Positions 1 through 5,408 of a DNA stretch of 5,408 nt are shown here, piece after piece (positions within the stretch are counted from its first letter, which is position 1; each line of letters starts with the position of its first letter). Source of the stretch: an uncultured Fidelibacterota bacterium (GTDB lineage Bacteria; Marinisomatota; Marinisomatia; Marinisomatales; UBA1611). A model generated the notes under the pieces. That model saw nothing but the letters and a program-made list of their open reading frames with translations, made no database searches and was not told the origin of the DNA. Both the position numbers and the translations under genes were made by a program. Location: positions 1 to 5,408 of the forward strand of contig CAJWHU010000105.1 of assembly GCA_913041325.1 (NCBI GenBank), in the 5' to 3' direction.

Positions 1-992
1 TGATTCATCTATCGCATGAAATTGCAAAAATATCCTATGATGACAAAGATAATGTAAGTGACATTTTAGATAGGGTTGAAAGTTCCATATTTAAAATTAC
101 CCAAAACACTTTAAAAACAGGATTTAAGCAAATTAACCCAATCATGGTTGATGCTCTGGATGAATTAGAGGAGAAAAGAAAGAAAGGTAATGCAGTAACC
201 GGTGTGCCGTCCGGTTTATTAGATTTAGATGATAAAACCTCCGGTTTTCAAAAAGGAGATTTAATTATTGTAGCAGGAAGACCAAGTATGGGTAAAACAG
301 CATTAGCTCTTTCCATGATGCGAAATGCTGCAATTGATGGAGGAGCAGGAATTGGGATGTTTAGCCTCGAGATGGGTAGTGAACAATTAGCAATGAGACT
401 TCTTTGTGCTGAAGCGAGGGTTAATATGCACTATGTTCGAACTGGCAAACTTCCTCAAAAACTATGGAAGAATCTCAGTATGGCAACTGGAGACTTGCAA
501 ACAGCACCTATATACATAGATGATACACCAGCAATAACAGTTAGAGAATTAAGGGCAAAAGCTAGGAGATTAAAATCAGAGAAAGATATTGATCTAATAG
601 TTTTAGATTATTTACAGCTGATGCAAGGTCCCAGCAAAACTGAGAATAGGCAGCAAGAAATATCTGAGATATCGAGAAATCTTAAGGCTCTAGCAAAAGA
701 ATTAAATATACCAATCATAGCTCTTTCTCAACTCTCTAGAGCAGTTGAGCAAAGGAATGATAAGAGGCCAATTCTGTCTGATTTAAGGGAAAGCGGGGCA
801 ATAGAGCAAGATGCAGATATCGTAATATTTCTCTACAGACCGTGGGTGTATTCAAAAGAAGATGATGATGAGGGGAAAGCAGAATTAATTATAGCAAAAC
901 AAAGAAATGGTCCTATTGGTAACGTAGACTCCACATTTATATCTCAATATGCAAGGTTTGAAAATATATCCAAGGAAGAAATGCCTTTTTAA
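1..992 (+). CDS. dnaB: Replicative DNA helicase DnaB, 3' part (5' end outside window)
   Basis: DnaB is the hexameric ring helicase that unwinds DNA at the replication fork using ATP and recruits primase. The reading frame is open from base 3 with no start, so 329 residues are visible and roughly the first 130-150 (the N-terminal primase-interacting domain) are missing. The visible part begins in the linker region, followed by the RecA-like ATPase domain. Walker A is GRPSMGKT (276-299). Walker B is in LIVLDYLQLM (594-623). The DnaB signature SQLSRAVEQR then SDLRESGAIEQDAD lies around 727-819, and the KQRNGPIG arginine-finger loop at 897-920. The C-terminus (RFENI...) is the normal family ending. 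The ATG at 144 is internal: conserved linker sequence continues upstream of it in frame. No intein interrupts the ATPase domain, a common intein site in DnaB. The stop TAA shares its last A with the ATG of the next gene. Confidence 0.97.
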   Translation, partial: IHLSHEIAKISYDDKDNVSDILDRVESSIFKITQNTLKTGFKQINPIMVDALDELEEKRKKGNAVTGVPSGLLDLDDKTSGFQKGDLIIVAGRPSMGKTALALSMMRNAAIDGGAGIGMFSLEMGSEQLAMRLLCAEARVNMHYVRTGKLPQKLWKNLSMATGDLQTAPIYIDDTPAITVRELRAKARRLKSEKDIDLIVLDYLQLMQGPSKTENRQQEISEISRNLKALAKELNIPIIALSQLSRAVEQRNDKRPILSDLRESGAIEQDADIVIFLYRPWVYSKEDDDEGKAELIIAKQRNGPIGNVDSTFISQYARFENISKEEMPF

Positions 993-3175
993 TGAATAAT
1001 CCTCTTATAAAATTTGCTCCAAAGGTTTTTGGGCAGTATCCAAAATCTTTCATTGATTTGGTAAGCAGTGTTTCATTACATCCCAAACAAAGTACAAAAG
1101 ACACAAAAGAAATTATATGGAAAGCTTATGAGTTTGGTGAACGTTATCATGAAGGGCAAAAACGATTGTCTGGGAAGCCATACTTTTCTCATTGTATAGC
1201 TGTAGCAAAAACTCTCGCAACATGGAAAATGGATACCACTACGGTTATAGCAGGGTTGCTACATGATACGCTTGAAGATACAAACGCAACTTTAGAAGAA
1301 ATCAATGCTAATTTTGGAAATGACTTAGGTCAACTCATACTAGGATTAACGAAAATAAGCGGAATCTCCTACTCATCAAGGAAAGAAAAACAAGCTGATA
1401 ATTTTATGAAAATGCTCCTCTCTGTTGCTCAAGATCTAAGAGTAATAATAATTAAGTTTGCGGACAGAATACACAATATGGAAACAATACAGTACATGCC
1501 AAGAATTAAAAGACACCGAATTGCAATCGAAACAAGAGACATTTATGTTCCATTAGCACATCGATTGGGTATGTCTTCCGTGAAAGCACAATTGGAAGAT
1601 CTAGTATTTCAAGTACTTAACCCAACAGGATATAAAGACATAGATTTACAGATAAAATCGACAAAAAAGCAAAGAGAGAAAGTTATAAATAAAGTTATAA
1701 AGCCCGTTGAAATTGAGCTAAGCAAATACAATATAAAACCTGAAATATATGGTAGAGCAAAGTCTTATGCCTCAATATATGGTAAGATGATGAAGAGAGA
1801 TAAAAATTTCAGTGAGATTTACGATCTCTATGCAATTCGTGTATTGGTGGATAAAATTGAAGACTGCTATCTCGCACTTGGAATTATTCACAGCATATAT
1901 AATCCAGTTCAAAATAGATTTAAAGACTTCATTGCAACACCAAAGTCTAATGGCTACCAGTCTGTTCATACCACTGTCGTTGGGGCAAGTGGGCAAAAAA
2001 TTGAAATTCAAATTAGAACTAAGGAAATGGAGGAGACTGCAGAAATTGGAATAGCCGCTCACTGGAAATATAAAGGTAATAAGCAATCAGATATTGACAA
2101 AAATGTGAAATGGTTGAGGGAATTGTTAGAAATACTTCAAAATGAGTCAACCAATCCAAAAGAATTTATGGATCTATTGAAAATTGATTTATATAACGAG
2201 GAAATTTTTGTTTTTACTCCAGTTGGTGATTTAATCCAGCTTCCTGTAAAATCAACACCAGTAGATTTTGCCTTCCAAGTTCACACTCAGATTGGAATGC
2301 ATTGTATGGGCGCAAAAATAAATCATGTAGTTGCTCCTTTGAATACTAGGCTTAAAAATGGGGATATGGTTGAAATAATCACTGGCAAAAAGCAGATGCC
2401 TAGTTACGGTTGGCAAAAGTTTATCGTTACTACTAAAGCCAGAAATGAGGTGAATCGCTTTCTCAAAAAAGTACATCATGAAGAAAGTATGAAACTAGGC
2501 GAGGAACTACTTACTAAGTCATTAAGAAGATTAAAGTTAAGCAAGAAGCTTAAAATGTTTCGCGAAAGTTACCAAAGTTTTGGTTTTTCTGATTCAAAGA
2601 GTCTCCTTGTGGCAATTGGCTCAGGTGAAATTACAGTTAGAGCAATGATCCAAAAATTATTTCCCCAGAAATCCGACATTAATGATAATAGCAATGAAGA
2701 TAGAAGCTTTTTTAGGTTTGGAACTCGAAAAACTAGAGGGATAGAATTAGATGGAATTAATGACTTACTTGTAAATTTTGGAAAGTGCTGCAATCCAATA
2801 CCAGGGGATGACTTAATTGGATTTGTGACAAGAGGTAGAGGTGTTACAGTTCACAGAAGTAGATGTAAAAGTTTGCCATTACTTAGCAATGAATCAGATA
2901 GGATAATCCCAATTGACTGGAGTGCGAAGCCAAAAGAGGTTTTCAATGTTTTACTTAAGGTAATTGGGGAAGATTATAAGGGTTGGCTCAAAGATATCTC
3001 AGAATGCATTTCGAAGCAAAACATTAATATTACTAGTGTTGACATTAAAGTTAACGATAGAATTGCAGAGGCTAGGTTTATGGTTCAAGTCAAAAGTAGC
3101 CGACAATTAAATCGATTGATTAAAAGGATGTTACAACTAAAAAACATTGATTCTGTAATTAGAGAGGGCCGTTAA
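992..3175 (+). CDS. Bifunctional (p)ppGpp synthetase/hydrolase, RelA/SpoT family (long RSH)
   Basis: This cytosolic enzyme makes (p)ppGpp from ATP and GDP/GTP and hydrolyses it, setting the stringent response. The 727 residues match the usual length of long RSH proteins, with all domains in order. The HD hydrolase (about 40-195) keeps H67, HDTLEDT at 91-97 and D158 in KFADRIHNM. The synthetase (about 205-360) keeps GR at 254-255, D278, RFKD at 309-312, GYQSVH at 321-326 and EIQIRT at 338-343. TGS spans about 402-465, then a helical region; the zinc-finger domain has CC at 599-600, H621 and C625, and ACT lies at about 648-727. RFKD is the RxKD form typical of bifunctional Rel/SpoT, not the ExDD of synthetase-only RelA, so both activities are predicted. 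The ATG overlaps the dnaB stop by one base. The only Shine-Dalgarno-like sequence (AAGGA, 972-976) is 15 bases away, too far for normal initiation, so reinitiation after dnaB is likely. It could be named rel, relA or spoT. Confidence 0.96.
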   Translation: MNNPLIKFAPKVFGQYPKSFIDLVSSVSLHPKQSTKDTKEIIWKAYEFGERYHEGQKRLSGKPYFSHCIAVAKTLATWKMDTTTVIAGLLHDTLEDTNATLEEINANFGNDLGQLILGLTKISGISYSSRKEKQADNFMKMLLSVAQDLRVIIIKFADRIHNMETIQYMPRIKRHRIAIETRDIYVPLAHRLGMSSVKAQLEDLVFQVLNPTGYKDIDLQIKSTKKQREKVINKVIKPVEIELSKYNIKPEIYGRAKSYASIYGKMMKRDKNFSEIYDLYAIRVLVDKIEDCYLALGIIHSIYNPVQNRFKDFIATPKSNGYQSVHTTVVGASGQKIEIQIRTKEMEETAEIGIAAHWKYKGNKQSDIDKNVKWLRELLEILQNESTNPKEFMDLLKIDLYNEEIFVFTPVGDLIQLPVKSTPVDFAFQVHTQIGMHCMGAKINHVVAPLNTRLKNGDMVEIITGKKQMPSYGWQKFIVTTKARNEVNRFLKKVHHEESMKLGEELLTKSLRRLKLSKKLKMFRESYQSFGFSDSKSLLVAIGSGEITVRAMIQKLFPQKSDINDNSNEDRSFFRFGTRKTRGIELDGINDLLVNFGKCCNPIPGDDLIGFVTRGRGVTVHRSRCKSLPLLSNESDRIIPIDWSAKPKEVFNVLLKVIGEDYKGWLKDISECISKQNINITSVDIKVNDRIAEARFMVQVKSSRQLNRLIKRMLQLKNIDSVIREGR
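1679..1702 (+). repeat. 12-bp tandem duplication inside the RSH gene
   Basis: Two adjacent 12-base units, AAAGTTATAAAT and AAAGTTATAAAG, differ only at the last base. They are in frame and encode KVIN-KVIK (RSH residues 230-237) in a predicted helical stretch between the hydrolase and synthetase domains. This looks like a small slippage duplication or low-complexity helix coding. No function is implied. Confidence 0.5.
3162..3168 (+). promoter_or_regulatory. Shine-Dalgarno sequence for the HU-like gene, within the end of rsh
   Basis: The purine run GAGAGGG contains GAGG (3164-3167), which ends 7 bases before the ATG at 3175, a standard ribosome-binding distance. It lies within the final codons of rsh (Arg-Glu-Gly-Arg), so the site is translated as well as used for initiation. 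It is the only convincing Shine-Dalgarno at any of the four gene junctions, and suggests the HU-like protein can be initiated more strongly than its neighbours. That would fit an abundant nucleoid protein, but this is inference. Confidence 0.6.
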
Positions 3176-3483
3176 TGAAAATAAAAACCTATACTAAGAA
3201 AAGTATCGCAAGGGAATTAGCAGTCCGTCAAAACAGAAGCGTGCGATCATCTTCAAAAATAGTTGACGAATTTTTTGATATATTAAAAGATATCTTGATA
3301 GATGATCATCCTTTTGTGCGCTTGGAGGTGCGAAATTTTGGTGTTTTTGAATCAAAACCAACCAAAGCGAAGCCTCGAGCAAGAAACCCAAGAACTAACG
3401 AGGAGATTTATGTTCCTGCCCACAAGAAGACAAGATTTAAGCCTGGTAAAATAATAAAAAGCCATCTAAAAAAGCCAATATAA
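3175..3483 (+). CDS. HU/IHF-family DNA-binding protein
   Basis: A small basic protein of 102 residues (family usually 90-100) expected to act as a dimer that bends DNA and organises the nucleoid. The N-terminal helices (about 8-43) form the dimerisation part. The strand-turn RNFGVF at 53-58 corresponds to the usual GFGTF. The DNA-binding beta-arm (about 60-83) carries RNPRT at 70-74, including the proline (P72) that intercalates in HU and IHF. FKPGK at 88-92 is the conserved closing motif. Asn replaces the usual first Gly of GFG, and the arm has an extra-basic TKAKPRAR stretch. The sequence alone does not separate HU from IHF-alpha or IHF-beta, so no symbol is given. The start overlaps the rsh stop by one base (TAATG) and has its own Shine-Dalgarno. 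Being downstream of rsh, it is probably co-transcribed. Confidence 0.93.
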   Translation: MKIKTYTKKSIARELAVRQNRSVRSSSKIVDEFFDILKDILIDDHPFVRLEVRNFGVFESKPTKAKPRARNPRTNEEIYVPAHKKTRFKPGKIIKSHLKKPI

Positions 3484-3486
3484 GTA

Positions 3487-3897
3487 ATGGGCAGAGTTTT
3501 AGGTGTCGACTATGGAAGTAGCCGCGTTGGTCTTGCGCTGTCAGATCCTCAAAAAATAATTGCCTCACCATTACATACCCTAATCAACAATGGCAATGAT
3601 CGCTTAAAAAAAAAACTTCTTGAGTTAATTAAGGAAAAAAATGTAGAATATATTGTTATCGGTCTGCCAATTGGATTAAAAGGTCAAGAGACAAGTCAAA
3701 CAAAAATAGTAAGGGAATTTGCAGAAGAAATACGCAGCTTAGCTCTTCCTGTATATTTTCAAGATGAAAGACTCTCTTCACTTAGCGCGAAAAAATCATT
3801 GATTGAACAAAATGTAAAAACAGGACACAATAAAAGTTTTATTGACTCCACTGCTGCTGCAATTTTTTTACAACAGTTCTTGGACTCAAAATTGTGA
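3487..3897 (+). CDS. ruvX: RuvX/YqgF-family RNase H-fold nuclease (putative pre-16S rRNA nuclease / Holliday junction resolvase)
   Basis: The 136 residues match the usual family size of about 138. The RNase H-fold acidic residues are in place: D8 in GVDYGSSRVGLALSD, E94 in the QDERLSS motif (family DERLTT/S), and D120 in the C-terminal helix IDSTAAAIFLQQFL. The GLPIGLKGQ loop (59-67) matches the family GLP-x3-DG region. In E. coli, YqgF is implicated in maturing the 5' end of 16S rRNA; some homologues cleave Holliday junctions. Which applies here is not visible. The ATG lies 3 bases after the HU-like stop and no Shine-Dalgarno precedes it, so translation probably depends on coupling to the upstream gene. 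Codons 40-43 contain a run of ten A's (3606-3615). Confidence 0.93.
   Translation: MGRVLGVDYGSSRVGLALSDPQKIIASPLHTLINNGNDRLKKKLLELIKEKNVEYIVIGLPIGLKGQETSQTKIVREFAEEIRSLALPVYFQDERLSSLSAKKSLIEQNVKTGHNKSFIDSTAAAIFLQQFLDSKL
3606..3615 (+). repeat. A10 homopolymer within ruvX
   Basis: Ten consecutive A's span the end of a Leu codon and three Lys codons (residues 40-43 of RuvX). Runs of this length are prone to polymerase slippage and to sequencing or assembly indels. The frame as given is intact. One extra A leads to TGA within three codons after the tract, and one fewer A leads to TAA within about five, so either slip would truncate RuvX before its second and third catalytic acids. Confidence 0.85.
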
Positions 3898-5408
3898 TTA
3901 AATTTACGTTTTTATACCGAGCTCAATTTCTAAAATTTGGATTAATTTCGGGAGTGCTAGTTGGTTTGTCCTACTGTTTTACGTTTTTGGGACCATTAGC
4001 TTATGTTGGTTTTATACCTCTTTTCCATTCTTGGATGAAAAGTAAACCCAAGCAAAACATGTTATCTGGGTATATTTTTGGATTAGCTTACAATTTAATA
4101 TCAAATTATTGGATAGCTTCTAATTCAGGTGCGCCAAAAGAGATAGCACTATTATCACTAATATTGGCTGTTTTATATCTGTCAACCTTTTGGGCATTCG
4201 CGGGATTTATAGTTGGTTACTATAACAGTAAGCAAAATGTTTTTATCATGCTTCCGTTTTTGCTTGTTTGTCTTGAATGGGTTAGAAGCTTTGGTCCTCT
4301 AGGTTTTGCTTGGGGAAATATTTCTTTAACCCAAATATTTTTTCTTCCGCTATTGCAGCATATTGACATTGGTGGAACCTATATTGTTACATTTTGGATA
4401 GTCTCTATAAACACATTGATTTATGTTCATTTTTTCATCAAGAAACTTACTGTTAAAAAACAAACTTTCGTATTTTGTCTCGTTATACTTTACATTTTAT
4501 CAGGTTGGTGGAAAATGAATTCATATGAACCTATTAACTACTCCAATACTATTAACGTAGCTATTATTCAACCAAATATTGATCCCAATAAAAAGTGGAA
4601 CAAAATTAGCAGGAAACGAACTCATCAAGTTATGGATTCACTTCACAGTGAAGCTATAAAATTAAACCCTGACATAATTTTATTCCCTGAAACAGCTCTG
4701 CCAACCTATATAAGGCTAAACAAAAAGGTTAGAGACTTATTGCAAAATAGAGTTGATAGCTCCAGGATACCAATTCTAATAGGCACTGTGGATAGACGTT
4801 TTAGCCCAGAAGGGGGCAAAAACTTTTTTAATAGTTCAATCTATTTTCAGCCAGGAAAGAATATTTCGGTATATGATAAAATTCACCTTGTACCATTTGC
4901 AGAATATGATTTAGTGCCTGAAGTTTTACACCCTCTTATTAACTTAAATATTAATATCGATAGAGGTGTTTTTAGGGGTGGAAATGAGTATAAAATATTT
5001 AATTTAGATAGTATAAAATTTTCTGGATTGATATGTTACGAGTCAAGCTTTCCACGTTACGCTAGAAAATTAAGTAATATGGGAGCGAATTTTCTTATGA
5101 TCCAAGCAAATGATGGTTGGCTGGGCAAATCAAGAGGACCATATCAGCACTTTAACCACTCCATTTTAAGAGCGATAGAAAATAGAATAGCGATAGCTAG
5201 ATCTAGCAATACTGGTATCTCTGGTGTTTTATTACCAAACGGAAAAGTGGCAAGGAAAATTGCTTTGAATGAAAAATCAGTTTTTAACTACAATATTCCA
5301 TTTGATAAAAGTAGAAGTTTCTACTCATGTTTTGGTGATGTTTTTGCTACTATTTGTTTTATAATATTTTTATTTATAGGTCCTGTAGCCTCATGCGTAA
5401 AATTATAA
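3894..5408 (+). CDS. lnt: Apolipoprotein N-acyltransferase
   Basis: Lnt performs the last step of lipoprotein maturation, moving an acyl chain from phospholipid to the N-terminal cysteine of apolipoproteins, in the inner membrane with its catalytic domain in the periplasm. The 504 residues match the family (E. coli 512). About seven hydrophobic segments come first (near 13-29, 30-46, 55-72, 84-109, 116-131, 160-181, 189-205), then a nitrilase-type domain (about 220-465) and a final membrane helix (about 482-500). The Glu-Lys-Cys triad is complete: E266 in FPETALP, K329 in YDKIHLVPF and C381 in ICYES, matching E267, K335 and C387 of E. coli. E337 in PFAEY and W235 match other residues important in E. 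coli Lnt. GPYQHF followed by RAIENR is also typical. The start is GTG, overlapping the ruvX stop by four bases (GTGA), with no clear Shine-Dalgarno. The nearest alternative start would cut into the first membrane segment. Confidence 0.96.
   Translation: MIKFTFLYRAQFLKFGLISGVLVGLSYCFTFLGPLAYVGFIPLFHSWMKSKPKQNMLSGYIFGLAYNLISNYWIASNSGAPKEIALLSLILAVLYLSTFWAFAGFIVGYYNSKQNVFIMLPFLLVCLEWVRSFGPLGFAWGNISLTQIFFLPLLQHIDIGGTYIVTFWIVSINTLIYVHFFIKKLTVKKQTFVFCLVILYILSGWWKMNSYEPINYSNTINVAIIQPNIDPNKKWNKISRKRTHQVMDSLHSEAIKLNPDIILFPETALPTYIRLNKKVRDLLQNRVDSSRIPILIGTVDRRFSPEGGKNFFNSSIYFQPGKNISVYDKIHLVPFAEYDLVPEVLHPLINLNINIDRGVFRGGNEYKIFNLDSIKFSGLICYESSFPRYARKLSNMGANFLMIQANDGWLGKSRGPYQHFNHSILRAIENRIAIARSSNTGISGVLLPNGKVARKIALNEKSVFNYNIPFDKSRSFYSCFGDVFATICFIIFLFIGPVASCVKL
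5393..5408 (+). other. Possible start codon of a following gene, overlapping the end of lnt
   Basis: An ATG in a different frame from lnt opens Met-Arg-Lys-Ile-Ile and stays open to the window edge, giving a 16-base overlap with lnt. It fits the pattern of overlapping genes here. However, the only upstream purine match is a weak AGG (5378-5380) about 12 bases away, and five codons are too few to judge. Treat it as a pointer to look downstream, not a gene call. Confidence 0.2.

Noticed and set aside
144..146. ATG that could be taken as the start of the DnaB reading frame
   Set aside because: The frame is open upstream to the window edge and encodes recognisable DnaB linker sequence there, so this Met is internal and the gene is cut by the window, not short.
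1772..2086. Antisense reading frame of 104 codons opposite rsh, plus a + strand frame at 1812-2054
   Set aside because: Both overlie the highly conserved synthetase domain of RSH, show no recognisable motif and have no supporting ribosome site. They are shadows of the real gene.
2252..2793. Two antisense reading frames (2252-2479 and 2569-2793)
   Set aside because: They lie opposite the TGS and zinc-finger-containing part of RSH and have no domain features. The forward frame has clear family motifs throughout.
3039..3063. TTGACA followed by TAGAAT, a possible internal promoter before the HU-like gene
   Set aside because: The spacing is about 13 bases, too short for a sigma-70 promoter. Other TTGACA hexamers (2094 and 4363) also lack a properly spaced -10 box.
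3194..3391. Antisense reading frame of 65 codons opposite the HU-like gene
   Set aside because: The forward frame is an unmistakable HU/IHF protein, and the reverse translation shows nothing recognisable.
5196..5207. Perfect 12-base palindrome GCTAGATCTAGC inside lnt
   Set aside because: A palindrome of this size is expected about once by chance in a window this long, and it lies in conserved coding sequence with no second copy.

Overview
The window is about one-third G+C by eye and contains five genes, all on the + strand and packed end to end. In order they are the 3' part of dnaB (replicative helicase), a full-length bifunctional RelA/SpoT-type (p)ppGpp synthetase/hydrolase, a small HU/IHF-family DNA-binding protein, ruvX (YqgF-family RNase H-fold nuclease) and lnt (apolipoprotein N-acyltransferase). 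Only 3 bases between genes are non-coding. The other junctions are overlaps: TAATG between dnaB and rsh, TAATG between rsh and the HU gene, and GTGA between ruvX and lnt. This is the layout of one transcription unit with translational coupling. No promoter, terminator, RNA gene, mobile element or CRISPR array can be supported inside the window.

Organism: a bacterium with an AT-rich genome. The lnt gene, with a complete catalytic triad, points to a diderm that N-acylates outer-membrane lipoproteins. The single long RSH with intact hydrolase and synthetase motifs is the ancestral bifunctional form, not the split RelA/SpoT pair of gammaproteobacteria. Small size, overlapping genes and low G+C fit an uncultivated, perhaps marine, lineage. 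Candidatus Marinimicrobia (SAR406) is one guess, but the sequence alone does not establish it.

Layout: 1-992 is the DnaB linker and RecA-like ATPase domain, with the N-terminal domain cut off by the window edge. 992-3175 is RSH, 3175-3483 HU-like, 3487-3897 RuvX and 3894-5408 Lnt. The last three bases of the window are the lnt stop codon. An ATG 16 bases before the end, in another frame, could begin a following gene but cannot be tested here.

Function together: the first four genes all concern nucleic-acid metabolism and growth control (fork unwinding, the stringent-response alarmone, nucleoid architecture, and pre-16S rRNA or Holliday-junction processing). Lnt is an envelope gene at the end of the group. 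Every gene has its expected catalytic or binding motifs and near-typical length. I found no sign of a novel system. The points most worth a second look are the direct stop-start coupling of dnaB to rsh and rsh to the HU gene, and an A10 homopolymer in ruvX whose slippage in either direction would quickly end the protein.
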